Shown: positions 17,004-25,129, counted from the first letter of the stretch. The stretch: DNA of 64,000 bases from Faeciplasma sp900553675 (GCA_958428235.1 CAUAFG010000001.1:124001-188000); one strand, 5' to 3'. Notes: generated by a model from the letters alone, not told the origin. Numbers and translations are program-made.

Positions 17004-18215
17004 TTAGCGATTTATAGTTTCCGCCGTAAAAGCGTCTTTGCCGGTGGCAATCCATCTGCCAACAACCTCTCTGCCTGCAAACGGCGTTGCCCTGCCCATG
17101 GTGGCAAAGCCTTCGGGATTTATGATATACGGCTTTGCAACCTCGAACACCGCAAAGCCCGCTTCGCCGCTTATGCCGAATCTGCGGCGGGGATTGGTGC
17201 TCATAAGCTCAACAAGCCTTTCAAGAGTGATAACTCCCTTTAAGACAAACTCTGTATACATCACCGCAAAGGCGGTTTCTAAGCCCACGACGCCCATCAG
17301 GCTTTTTTCAAGCCCGCGCGACTTTTCCTCCGCGCTGTGCGGGGCATGGTCGGTGGCTATCATATCTATGGTGCCGTCCTTTATTCCCTCTATCAGAGCC
17401 TCTCTGTCGCTGCGCGAGCGCAGGGGCGGGTTCATTTTGAATCTGCCGTCTTCCTGCAAATCGCTGTCACAAAGGGTGAGATAATGCGGACCTGTTTCGC
17501 AGGTGACATCCACGCCGCTTTTCTTTGCCTGACGGATAATTTCAACACTTTCCTTTGTGGAAATATGGCAGACGTGATACTTTACCCCTGTTTTTGCGGC
17601 AAGCTCTAAGTCCCTTGCTATCTGGGCGTATTCGCTTTCCGAGCATATTCCGCGGTGACCGTGAGCGCGGGCATATTCTCCCGCATGGATATATCCGCCG
17701 TTTAAAAGCGAATTGACCTCGCAGTGGGCGGCTATGATCTTATCAAGCTCCTTGGCTTTTTTCATAGCCGAAAGCATCATATCCGGCGACTGCACTCCCC
17801 TGCCGTCGTCCGAAAATGCGCAGACGTAGGGCGACATAGCTTCCATATCGGCTAAGTATTCTCCCTTTTCGCCCTTGGTTATCGCGCCGTAGGGGTGGAT
17901 ATCCACGCATGGAGTGGAGTCTCTCTTGATGATATCCAGCTGGACATTAAGGCTTTCGAGACTGTCCGGAACAGGGTTAAGGTTGGGCATGGTGCACACG
18001 GCGGTATATCCCCCGTGAGCCGCCGCAAGCGAGCCGGTGCGGATAGTCTCTTTATATGAAAAACCCGGCTCTCTGAAATGAACGTGAACATCACAAAGAC
18101 CGGAAACAACAATATATTTCTCGCAAGAATCAGGCAATAAGCCTTTGCGCAAAAGAAGGTCAAAGGCGGAATCGGCGGCGGATTTTTTGCAGACAGCTTT
18201 TATTCCTGACATCAT
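17004..18215 (-). CDS. pyrC: Dihydroorotase
   Basis: The 403-residue zinc amidohydrolase cyclises carbamoyl-aspartate to dihydroorotate. Metal-binding motifs are DVHVHFREPG near the N-terminus, histidines in AAHCEVNSL and YHVCHIST, and the Asp in IATDHAPH. The start is the ATG at 18215, with GGAGG seven bases upstream. The open frame reaches back through the attenuator to a GTG at 18347, but that part is leader. The usual LIKNGRVID-type first strand of related dihydroorotases is replaced by a divergent N-terminus. It is the first gene of the pyrimidine operon. Confidence 0.92.
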   Translation of the reverse strand: MMSGIKAVCKKSAADSAFDLLLRKGLLPDSCEKYIVVSGLCDVHVHFREPGFSYKETIRTGSLAAAHGGYTAVCTMPNLNPVPDSLESLNVQLDIIKRDSTPCVDIHPYGAITKGEKGEYLADMEAMSPYVCAFSDDGRGVQSPDMMLSAMKKAKELDKIIAAHCEVNSLLNGGYIHAGEYARAHGHRGICSESEYAQIARDLELAAKTGVKYHVCHISTKESVEIIRQAKKSGVDVTCETGPHYLTLCDSDLQEDGRFKMNPPLRSRSDREALIEGIKDGTIDMIATDHAPHSAEEKSRGLEKSLMGVVGLETAFAVMYTEFVLKGVITLERLVELMSTNPRRRFGISGEAGFAVFEVAKPYIINPEGFATMGRATPFAGREVVGRWIATGKDAFTAETINR

Positions 18216-18229
18216 AACTAAACCTCCAT

Positions 18230-18341
18230 ATAAAACAAAAATCCTGCTTTTTAAGCAAGATTGCACACAAAACCGCACAGCCGCACAAGCCCCCGAAGGA
18301 AGCCCAAAGCCGCCGCACAAAATATCAGCCAATCTTGCAGG
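18230..18341 (-). promoter_or_regulatory. Transcription attenuator in the pyr operon leader
   Basis: On the minus strand a terminator hairpin (ATCTTGCTT with AAGCAGGAT, one wobble, AAA loop) is followed by TTTTTGTTTT. Its 5' arm shares bases with CAATCTTGC, which can instead pair perfectly over nine bases with GCAAGATTG about 65 bases upstream (18330-18338). The two pairings cannot coexist, so this is a terminator/antiterminator switch. The ligand or protein is unknown; I see no clear PyrR-binding loop. Confidence 0.75.
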
Positions 18342-18424
18342 TATCACTGTACCAACTTAAAAATTGCTTTTTCTTTTTTTGGAGCATAACGCTTTGCACC
18401 GCTCCGCATATTTATACCTTATAA

Positions 18425-18453
18425 AGTATAGCAGATGTTTTGAAAATTGTCAA
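18425..18453 (-). promoter_or_regulatory. Sigma-A promoter of the pyrimidine operon
   Basis: TTGACA and TATACT on the minus strand, 17 bases apart: a full consensus -35 and one mismatch in the -10. The start site would fall near 18418, giving a leader of about 200 bases that contains the attenuator. Confidence 0.88.
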
Positions 18454-18473
18454 CCGCTTTGCGGCATATTTTT

Positions 18474-18633
18474 ATACTAATTCTCAATCAGCCTGTAGAC
18501 AAAGCCGACAGATAAAATAAGACCAATCAAGGAAAGCGACCGCAGTAATACTTGCTGTATTGCAAGGTTGCTTGACGCAGAGTGGGCTTATTTTAGCGGA
18601 GGATTTGGCTATAGGGTGGTTGGGAATTAGTAT
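18474..18633. repeat. Palindromic intergenic element A (MITE-like or structured RNA)
   Basis: A 160-bp element is bounded by inverted ends ATACTAATTCTCAATCA and TGGTTGGGAATTAGTAT that match over about 30 bp with few mismatches. Inner arms (AAAATAAG with CTTATTTT, GCGACC with GGTTGC) make the whole unit one long hairpin around AATACTTGC. It has no coding capacity. The core is shared with the element at 25130-25294. It fills much of the pyrC-spo0A gap. Confidence 0.78.
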
Positions 18634-18688
18634 CATCTTTTCGCCGTTTTAAAAAGTTTTTCAAAAACATATTTCCATCCCTCATAGT

Positions 18689-18716
18689 TTGACAAAATTC
18701 CTCATGCGAATATGTT
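18689..18716 (+). promoter_or_regulatory. Possible spo0A promoter
   Basis: TTGACA and TATGTT are separated by 16 bases. The overlapping TTTGACAAAATTC is one base from the reverse of a Spo0A box (core TGTCGAA), so autoregulation is possible. The -10 is weak and no start-site evidence exists. The rest of the gap to spo0A shows only the ribosome site AAGGAGAG. Confidence 0.4.
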
Positions 18717-18780
18717 AATATTTGGAAAAGAAAAGAAAAACATCTAAATAGCTTTTAATAAAAATAAAGGAGAGATAAAA

Positions 18781-19578
18781 ATGTCAAACGTATCGAAAAA
18801 ATTAAAGGTGCTAATAGGAGACGACAGCGAGGAATACGGCGTTAAATGTGCGCAGGAGCTGCGGGAAATGGGCTTTTTCTGCATTGTCCGCCCCAAGGAC
18901 GGCGGAGTTATTCTGGAAGCGGTTACCTCGGAGGTGCCGGATGTCGTCGTTGCAGACCTGTGGATGCCCGGGCTGGACGCTATCGAGCTTATGAAAAAGG
19001 TGAACAAGTCATCCAAGTCCAAGCCGGCGTTCATAATAACCGCCCCCTGCGAAAACGAATTTGCGCTGCGGCAGGTAATGCAGGAGGGTGCGGCTTACTA
19101 TCTTGTAAAGCCGTTTGATTTCCATATGCTGGGCGACAGAATCAATCAGGTGATGGGCTATGATATTTTAGAGGACAGTCCGGTGATGCAGTCGCCGAGG
19201 ACATCGCCGGATTTAGAGGTTGTCGTCACCGAGATGATACATCAGCTGGGGGTCCCCGCTCATATAAAGGGGTATCACTATTTAAGGCGGGCGATAATCC
19301 ATTCGGTAAACGACCCCGAAATGCTTGAAAGCGTCACCAAGCTGATGTACCCCACCGTTGCAAAGGAGTATTCCACCACCCCGTCGAGGGTGGAGCGAGC
19401 CATCCGCCACGCCATCGAAATCGCATGGGACAGGGGCGACGTTGAAATCTTAAATTCCTTCTTCGGCTACACGGTCAACACCGGCAAAGGCAAGCCGACC
19501 AACTCGGAATTTATCGCGCTTATCGCCGACAAGATAAAGCTTAAATACAGAAGCAAAACCGCCGCGGCGAGCAGGTAA
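18781..19578 (+). CDS. spo0A: Sporulation master response regulator Spo0A
   Basis: The 265-residue protein has an N-terminal receiver domain with the acidic pair in LIGDDSEEYG, the phospho-acceptor Asp in VVVADLWMPGLDA, and the conserved Lys in YYLVKPFDFHM. A C-terminal Spo0A DNA-binding domain follows, with the family-specific stretches LGVPAHIKGYHYLRRAI and TPSRVERAIRHAIEIAWDRG. Phosphorylated Spo0A starts sporulation by activating spoIIA and related genes; a spoIIA operon is present at 31583-33109. The usual neighbours recN and spoIVB are absent. A strong terminator follows, so the gene is probably monocistronic. Confidence 0.97.
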   Translation: MSNVSKKLKVLIGDDSEEYGVKCAQELREMGFFCIVRPKDGGVILEAVTSEVPDVVVADLWMPGLDAIELMKKVNKSSKSKPAFIITAPCENEFALRQVMQEGAAYYLVKPFDFHMLGDRINQVMGYDILEDSPVMQSPRTSPDLEVVVTEMIHQLGVPAHIKGYHYLRRAIIHSVNDPEMLESVTKLMYPTVAKEYSTTPSRVERAIRHAIEIAWDRGDVEILNSFFGYTVNTGKGKPTNSEFIALIADKIKLKYRSKTAAASR

Positions 19579-19618
19579 CAGTTTTCCTCCAAATTTATAT
19601 AGTGCCGCTTTGCAAATT

Positions 19619-19666
19619 CCCCCGCAGACAGTTCCGATTCAGAGCTGCCTGCGGGGGATTGCTTTT
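19619..19666 (+). terminator. Terminator after spo0A
   Basis: CCCCCGCAGACAG pairs with CTGCCTGCGGGGG with one mismatch and is followed by ATTGCTTTT. It lies 40 bases after the spo0A stop. Confidence 0.8.
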
Positions 19667-19698
19667 AAAAGAGACAGAGGGAAATATAATATCTATGT

Positions 19699-19986
19699 AA
19701 AACAAAGCCCCGGCTTCAGCCGAGGAAAGGCGAGGCGGGGTCAACGGACTATTGCAGTGTGGCGCACCTTGGCGTATCACAAAGTTGGGCTATGGCGGCG
19801 CAGAGTTTTTTCCGATTTAGCGAAGTGTGACGCCCGATAAATCATCACAAAGTCGGGCATTTCCGTCCTATAAGATGCGCAAAGTCCGACGATATTTTGT
19901 TCCTAAGAAAAACAAAGTCCCGGCAAACAGCCGAGGAAATGCTGTGGCGGCGCAGAGTTGTCACCTCTTCAGCGAAGTGTGACGCC
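19699..19986. repeat. Degenerate direct repeats between spo0A and mazF
   Basis: Two phrases each occur twice: an AACAAAG(C/T)CCCGGC...AGCCGAGGAAA block at about 19701 and 19911, and a CT(A/G)TGGCGGCGCAGAGTT...AGCGAAGTGTGACGCC block at 19790-19834 and 19942-19986. Between them the shorter phrase CAAAGT(C/T)(C/G)G recurs near 19780, 19847 and 19877. No gene is seen in this 390-base gap. The last block extends into the 3' end of the MazF-type gene. Confidence 0.7.
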
Positions 19987-20358
19987 GCCAGTGCCGCCAG
20001 TGCCGCCATTTCCACCCGTCAATCCGAAGCTTATTTGCAGGGCATTGTTGATTTTATCCATCGAGGTTGCATCTAAAACGCCCATGCGCTCCTTTAAACG
20101 CTGCTTGTCGATGGTGCGAATCTGCTCTAAAAGGACTATGCTGTCCTTTGCCAAGCCGCAGGTGCCGGAGGTTATCTCGATATGAGTGGGCAGACGGGTC
20201 TTTTCCCGCTGACTGGTTATAGCCGCGGCTATCACCGTTGGCGAATGACGGTTTCCAACGTCGTTCTGAACTATAAGTACAGGTCTTATTCCGCCCTGCT
20301 CCGAGCCTACCACCGGACTTAAATCGGCGTAATATATTTCTCCCCTATATACTGACAT
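19969..20358 (-). CDS. MazF/PemK-family endoribonuclease toxin (EndoA type), orphan
   Basis: The 129-residue protein is an mRNA interferase of the MazF/EndoA group. It begins MSVYRGEIYYADLSPVVGSEQGGIRPVLIVQND, with the G-x-R-P-V-L-I-V-Q-N core, and has the C-terminal LEQIRTIDKQRL stretch with the conserved Arg-Thr-Ile-Asp. EndoA is usually about 116 residues; this one carries an extra tail GLTGGNGGTGGTGG that is encoded by the repeat described at 19942-19986. No antitoxin gene lies upstream: 250 bases separate it from ypeB, with no open frame. The ribosome site AGGAGAG precedes the ATG at 20358. Confidence 0.9.
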   Translation of the reverse strand: MSVYRGEIYYADLSPVVGSEQGGIRPVLIVQNDVGNRHSPTVIAAAITSQREKTRLPTHIEITSGTCGLAKDSIVLLEQIRTIDKQRLKERMGVLDATSMDKINNALQISFGLTGGNGGTGGTGGVTLR

Positions 20359-20607
20359 GACTATCTCTCCTGTTGCTTTTGTACTTGTCTTATGTTTACA
20401 CTACTATTCTTGACAATACCTTGCAGTTTATTCAGCCAACCGGAAATTACAGGGAGCTTAGTTCAGTTTATGCATGACCTTGTCGGGGAGTTAATCCTGC
20501 GGGACGGCACAGGCGGTTCTCTCATACTGTAAAAATTTACAACGTGTATTTGCAAATAAATGTGAAAAGCTATTAGCAAATAATCACGAAAGGACCATTT
20601 ATATATC

Positions 20608-21948
20608 ATGAAAACGGTTATTTCAAGAAGAACTATCGCAAGGATTGTATCCTTTTCTCTGGCGATAATTGCGGTTCTGGGCGCGGCTGATCTTATTTAT
20701 ATGCGAAAACTTTCGCGCGCGGAAAACTTTATCGAATACGGCTACCGTCAGGCTGTTGAAGAGCTTGCCTCAAGTGCGGACAAGATATCCTCCACCCTGA
20801 CAAAGGGGCTTTATTCTGCATCTCCGGCGATGATGACCCGCCTTTCAAACGAGCTTTTAAGCGAGGCAAGCACCGCCAAGAACGCGCTTACAAAGCTTCC
20901 GGTTTACAACTCCAACCTTGAACGCACCGAAAAGTTTCTAACCCAGATAGGCAACTATGCCTCATCCGTCTCGGCGGCTGCCGCACGCGGCGAGGAGACT
21001 TCTTATGACGACTACAGCAGGCTGAGTGCCCTCTGTCAGAACGCAAAGGAGCTTTCAAAGCAGCTCTGGGAGCTACAGTCGCGCTTTCTTTCGGACGACA
21101 AAACCATAACCCAGCTGTTTGCCGATATCGATTCGGGCGGACAGTCGTTTATCACCGAGGGCTTTGCAAAGCTTGAGGACGGCTTTTCCTCTACCCCCAA
21201 GCTTATCTACGACGGACCGTTCTCCGACCATATCTTAGAGCGCACACCGCGTCTTATCCAAGGCGCAAACGCCGTCAATGAGGACGACGCGCGCCGACGC
21301 GCCGCGCAGTACTGCGGCATGGAGGACTGGCAGCTTAAAAGCGTCGATGGCGGCGAGCAGGGCAAAATGCCCTCCTACTGCTTCCGTACGGACGGCATTT
21401 ACTGTGCCGTAACCCAAAAGGGCGGATATATAAGCTACCTTATTAAAAGCCGCGAGCCGCGAACCTCAAAAATCACGCCCGCAGAAGCGGAGGTCTATGC
21501 AAGAAGCTATCTTGATTCGCTTGCAATCGGCGGCATGCAGAAGACCTATTACGAAACCTACAACAACGTCTGCACCATCAACTATGCTTATGAAGACAAC
21601 GGCGTTACCTGCTACACCGACCTTATAAAGATATCGGTTGCAATGGACAACGGCGAGATCCTTGGCTTCGACGCCCGCGGATTCATAGTAAACCATCACG
21701 AAAGAAATCTGGGCGAGCCTGTTTTAAGCGAGCAGGAATGTCAGGAAAAGCTTTCGCCCATGCTCAGCGTTGTAGATTCCTCGCTGGCGGTGATCCCTAC
21801 TAATTCAGTTGACGAAAAGCTCTGCTGGGAGTTTAAGTGCAAAACCTCCAACGACGACACCGTGCTTGTCTATATCAACTCCCAGACCGGTGACGAGGAG
21901 GACATTCTCATACTTCTGGAAACCGATGAAAGCCAGCTTACAGTTTAA
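20608..21948 (+). CDS. ypeB: Spore germination protein YpeB
   Basis: The 446-residue protein has a short cytosolic N-terminus, one membrane helix at about residues 12-30, a helical YpeB N-terminal domain (YGYRQAVEELASSADKIS) and C-terminal PepSY-type repeats (from about residue 225). YpeB is made in the forespore and is needed to stabilise the cortex-lytic enzyme SleB. sleB commonly precedes ypeB, but here the upstream gap holds no sleB and the flanking gene is the divergent toxin. The ATG at 20608 has GAAAGGA 14 bases upstream. Function at germination is inferred from the family. Confidence 0.88.
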   Translation: MKTVISRRTIARIVSFSLAIIAVLGAADLIYMRKLSRAENFIEYGYRQAVEELASSADKISSTLTKGLYSASPAMMTRLSNELLSEASTAKNALTKLPVYNSNLERTEKFLTQIGNYASSVSAAAARGEETSYDDYSRLSALCQNAKELSKQLWELQSRFLSDDKTITQLFADIDSGGQSFITEGFAKLEDGFSSTPKLIYDGPFSDHILERTPRLIQGANAVNEDDARRRAAQYCGMEDWQLKSVDGGEQGKMPSYCFRTDGIYCAVTQKGGYISYLIKSREPRTSKITPAEAEVYARSYLDSLAIGGMQKTYYETYNNVCTINYAYEDNGVTCYTDLIKISVAMDNGEILGFDARGFIVNHHERNLGEPVLSEQECQEKLSPMLSVVDSSLAVIPTNSVDEKLCWEFKCKTSNDDTVLVYINSQTGDEEDILILLETDESQLTV

Positions 21949-22066
21949 TACTAATTTTCGTCTAAAATGATTCAAAAAAGTGGGTATAAAACTGCTTGAA
22001 TGATGGGGTTAGCAGCGATTTAACAAATTATGAGGAAACTTTGTGCCTGTGTTTGAAAGGTTTGTT

Positions 22067-22290
22067 ATCTGTCCGACTGACCGTGGGGGTGTAGGAGAAC
22101 ACTTTGCTCCACAGGGTGAGCCGATTGATATCTGTCCTACTGCCTGCAGGGGGTAAGGGGGATGAAACTAAGGGGAAAAGGGGGAACCCTAAAACCGTAG
22201 CAAAAGTGCGGATTTCCCCCTTTTCCCCTCACGTTTCTCCCCCTTGGACCCTCTTTTCCTTCACCCCTTTGCCCCTTTTCCGCACTTTTG
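22067..22290 (+). other. G-tract/C-tract region with overlapping inverted repeats
   Basis: Four G runs (5, 5, 4 and 5 bases at 22149, 22157, 22172 and 22180) form a candidate G-quadruplex. The G-rich arm 22155-22186 can pair with the C-rich arm 22213-22245. A second perfect inverted repeat, CAAAAGTGCGGA at 22201 and TCCGCACTTTTG at 22279, encloses the C-rich arm, so the two hairpins exclude each other. A partial direct repeat (TATCTGTCC(G/T)ACTG...) lies at 22071 and 22130. The rest of the 720-base gap between ypeB and the next gene shows no convincing gene. Confidence 0.65.
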
Positions 22291-22671
22291 ACTGCCAGCG
22301 GAGATTGTGAATCTGATGGCTTTATTTTACTGCCGTTCCTTGGTGGTAGTTTCGTTCGCCCAGAACGTGGTTTGCTATTCTTCTATTACTTTGATTATCG
22401 TACTTCTGCGCCTTGAAGAGATACAGAGTGCTTAACCTTACCTTTGTCATTTTTGAATTTTGGCAGGAAAGCGAATACGTAGCCTTTTACAGACGAAGAC
22501 AGTATAATAACGTATAAATAATAGTATTATTGCCGTCCTGCTTCGGGCGGCAATAATTCTTTCAAAAAAATTTCACTTATCATGCAATGAACCGCCGATT
22601 TTGGTGTGTATATTAGTGAAAGCACTTGCAGGACAAAAATCTTGGTATTGTGCGCGGGAAAGGAGAAATCA

Positions 22672-23232
22672 ATGAACGACCATGAAATAATAGAGCTGTA
22701 TTGGCAAAGAAGCGAAACGGCAATATCGGCGACCGACAAGAAATACGGCAAATACTGCCACACCATTTCCTACAACATCCTTCACAACAGCGAGGACGCT
22801 TCGGAATGTGTGAACGATACATATTTAAAAGCATGGGATTCCATGCCGCCCAAGCGTCCCGAAAAGCTTTCGGCGTATCTTGGAAAAATCGTGCGGAATC
22901 TATCGCTCAACAGATTCAGGCGGTACGCCGCAGAAAAGCGGGGCTTCGGGCAGACCGAGCTTGTGCTGTCCGAACTGGAGGACTGCATACCGTCCGCCGT
23001 TGGCGTGGAGCAGGCTTTTGATGAGACGGTCTTGGTGGAAGCAATCAACCGCTTCCTTCGCGAGCAGCCGGAGCAAAAGCGGAACATCTTTATCCACCGA
23101 TACTGGTATCTGTATCCGATAAGGCAGATTGCGGGAAGCTTTGGCATGAGCGAGAGCAAGGCGGCTTCCTTGCTTTTCAGAATGAGAAACGAGCTAAAAG
23201 CGCAACTTGAAAAGGAGGGCATAATTATATGA
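22672..23232 (+). CDS. ECF-type RNA polymerase sigma factor (second copy)
   Basis: The 186-residue sigma factor resembles the one at 8692-9240. Region 2 is seen in ECVNDTYLKAWDSMPP and LSAYLGKIVRNLSLNRFR. Region 4 is seen in HRYWYLYPIRQIAGSFGMSESKAASLLFRMR. I chose the ATG at 22672 because AAAGGAG is eight bases upstream and the N-terminus MNDHEIIELYWQRSE aligns with its paralogue; an in-frame ATG 22 codons earlier lacks a ribosome site. The stop overlaps the next gene by four bases, so the two are translationally coupled. The regulon is unknown. Confidence 0.88.
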   Translation: MNDHEIIELYWQRSETAISATDKKYGKYCHTISYNILHNSEDASECVNDTYLKAWDSMPPKRPEKLSAYLGKIVRNLSLNRFRRYAAEKRGFGQTELVLSELEDCIPSAVGVEQAFDETVLVEAINRFLREQPEQKRNIFIHRYWYLYPIRQIAGSFGMSESKAASLLFRMRNELKAQLEKEGIII

Positions 23233-24440
23233 AAAGCGAAATACTTTTACAGGCAATCGGAAAAATCGACGACGAGCTTATAGCCAACGCGGGCGAAATC
23301 AGGAGCAAAAACAGAATAAAGATGTGGCTCAGCTGCGGAGCGGTGGCTGCGTGTATTGCGCTGGTCGTATTTGCCGGTTCTGTGGCGGGATGGTTTTCGC
23401 CGATTGAAAGCTCGCCCGAGCTGTCCATGCTTACCATCTCGGAGGATTCGGGCGGAATGGGATTTGAGGGGTATATGGCTTATGATATATCCGAGCTGGT
23501 AAATGCCAACCCTTGGAGTGAGGACGCTAAATTATCCACTCTGCCGGTATTCAAAAGCAAGCTATACCGCGATGAGAACATGAATATGCGGGGTATGGAT
23601 TTTGAAGCTATGAGAGCTATGCTGCTTGACACAGCCGAACGGCTGGGCATGGACACCGATAATCTTGTGATTACCGACGACACCCCGAGCGCAGAGATGC
23701 AGGCGGCCACTGTCGAAAAGTTTGCAAGTATGGGTGAAGAGGTGCCGGATGGATATTTTGACCCCACAAGCCTTATCGTCGAGCAGGACGGCATACGCAT
23801 CGAGGTGGTTCCGGTCATGAACGCAATAATTACCTTTGACCCGGCAAAAGTCTTTCCAAATGGCCTTGGTTTCCACTACTATTCGCCTTACGAGGATGTC
23901 GAAAAGACTGCGGAATATATAAAAGAGGAATATAAAGAGCTTTTGAACATGTATAACCCTATAACCGACATCAACGGCGGAGATTATAACATCTACGGCG
24001 AACGGGGGGTCGACCTTTGTTTCTATGACGGCGCAGAAGACTTAACGCAAAGGATAATTAACTATAATTTCTACTATACGTCATTCTCCTGCAACGAAAG
24101 TGAAGAGCTTTTCCATGTGTGCGTTCACAACTGCGATTTGTCCGACAAGGTCGGGGATTACCCTATTATCACGGCAAAGGAAGCAAAAAAGCTGCTGTTA
24201 AGCGGAAACTTCGTAACCTCGGTGCCCTATGACTTCCCGGGCGGGGAGTATGTTAAAAAGGTGGAGCTGATATACAGAACTGATGCCGGATATTACATCC
24301 CATATTACCGCTTCTATGTGGAGCTCCCCGAAGCCGAAAGGGAGGGCGGCATGAAGACCTATGGCGCATATTATGTCCCCGCCGTCAAAGAGGAATATAT
24401 CGAAAATATGCCTTTGTGGGACGGAAGCTTTAACTCATAG
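23229..24440 (+). CDS. Membrane-anchored putative anti-sigma factor (second copy)
   Basis: The 403-residue protein has a cytosolic N-terminus with LLQAIGKIDDELI, one transmembrane helix at about residues 34-54 (LSCGAVAACIALVVFAGSVAG) and an extracytoplasmic domain of about 350 residues rich in aromatic and acidic residues. It overlaps the ECF sigma gene by four bases. The N-terminal motif matches that of the protein at 7554-8690, but the outer domains do not look alike, so the two pairs probably sense different signals. I do not recognise the outer domain. The anti-sigma function is inferred from position and topology. Confidence 0.7.
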   Translation: MKSEILLQAIGKIDDELIANAGEIRSKNRIKMWLSCGAVAACIALVVFAGSVAGWFSPIESSPELSMLTISEDSGGMGFEGYMAYDISELVNANPWSEDAKLSTLPVFKSKLYRDENMNMRGMDFEAMRAMLLDTAERLGMDTDNLVITDDTPSAEMQAATVEKFASMGEEVPDGYFDPTSLIVEQDGIRIEVVPVMNAIITFDPAKVFPNGLGFHYYSPYEDVEKTAEYIKEEYKELLNMYNPITDINGGDYNIYGERGVDLCFYDGAEDLTQRIINYNFYYTSFSCNESEELFHVCVHNCDLSDKVGDYPIITAKEAKKLLLSGNFVTSVPYDFPGGEYVKKVELIYRTDAGYYIPYYRFYVELPEAEREGGMKTYGAYYVPAVKEEYIENMPLWDGSFNS

Positions 24441-24466
24441 TTTCAGCGAATCCCGAAAACATAAAA

Positions 24467-24498
24467 CGCGCGCGGAGCTTTGATATGCTTCGCGCGCG
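24467..24498. terminator. GC-rich hairpin between convergent genes
   Basis: CGCGCGCGGAGC pairs with GCTTCGCGCGCG (one wobble) in the gap between the convergent anti-sigma and phosphatase genes. The following plus-strand sequence, ATATTTCGTG, is only weakly T-rich, so termination is plausible but not certain. Confidence 0.5.
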
Positions 24499-24516
24499 AT
24501 ATTTCGTGATGTAATC

Positions 24517-25104
24517 TTATTTTGAGACTATTGAATTTGTAAATTCCTGCGCCGTCAGGTTAAAAAATTCTATTTTCCAATCACCTTGATTCCTGCTTAT
24601 AAGACTAATACAAGCATTTTTTAACCGCGTTTTACCGGAGCCGATTTCATGCTCGGAGATGACCGCAAGCAAAGCGTTGATCCACGCTCCGTGAGATACC
24701 ACCGCAACGGTATCCTTCGGAAAGGTATCCGCTATTTTTTCCGCTGCCCTCAATGCGCGTTCTGCCAATGCTTCCCACGGTTCCATTCCGGAAGACTGTC
24801 CCGAAGCCTCGAAGCGCTGTCTTTCCTGCGGAGATAAGCCCGCTAAGCGTCCGTAGTCTCTCTCAATCAGTTCTGAATTGACGATGACCGGACATTGCTG
24901 CCAAGCCGCAATAATTTCTGCTGTTTCCTCTGCTCTCATTAAAGGGCTTGTGTGTATGGAATCAAGCCTGACAGCTCTTAAAGCCTCGCCGCAAGCTTCT
25001 GCCTGCAATATGCCTGTTTGGTTTAATGGGATATCCTCGCGCCCCTGCAATCTTCCCTGGAGATTCCAGTCAGTTTCTCCGTGGCGGATCAGATAGATTT
25101 TCAT
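24517..25104 (-). CDS. Histidine phosphatase family protein (phosphoglycerate mutase-like)
   Basis: The 195-residue protein has the RHG motif of the branch 1 histidine phosphatases, MKIYLIRHGETDWNLQGRLQG, the Arg in SPLMRAEETAEII, and the second catalytic His in VAVVSHGAWINALL. The substrate cannot be told from sequence; relatives include CobC, broad-specificity phosphatases and GpmB. The ATG at 25104 has AAGGAGG nine bases upstream; an upstream TTG is in frame but lies before that ribosome site. It appears to be a single-gene unit, convergent with the ECF pair. Confidence 0.85.
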   Translation of the reverse strand: MKIYLIRHGETDWNLQGRLQGREDIPLNQTGILQAEACGEALRAVRLDSIHTSPLMRAEETAEIIAAWQQCPVIVNSELIERDYGRLAGLSPQERQRFEASGQSSGMEPWEALAERALRAAEKIADTFPKDTVAVVSHGAWINALLAVISEHEIGSGKTRLKNACISLISRNQGDWKIEFFNLTAQEFTNSIVSK

Positions 25105-25129
25105 AACGGCAGCCCTCCTTTTTGACAAT

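Noticed and set aside
18216..18347. N-terminal extension of pyrC through the leader
   Set aside because: The open frame crosses the attenuator hairpins, and GGAGG directs translation to the ATG at 18215.
18216..18420. PyrR-binding loop in the pyr leader
   Set aside because: I looked for the conserved CCAGAGAGGCT-type loop and did not find it on the minus strand.
18689..18720. Sigma-H promoter for spo0A
   Set aside because: GCGAATAT resembles a sigma-H -10, but no AGGA-type -35 lies at the right distance.
19699..19986. CRISPR array
   Set aside because: Repeats are degenerate, unequal in spacing and not separated by unique spacers of constant length; no cas gene is present.
22104..22310. 68-codon frame across the G-tract/C-tract region
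   Set aside because: Low-complexity translation of an inverted repeat, with no ribosome site.
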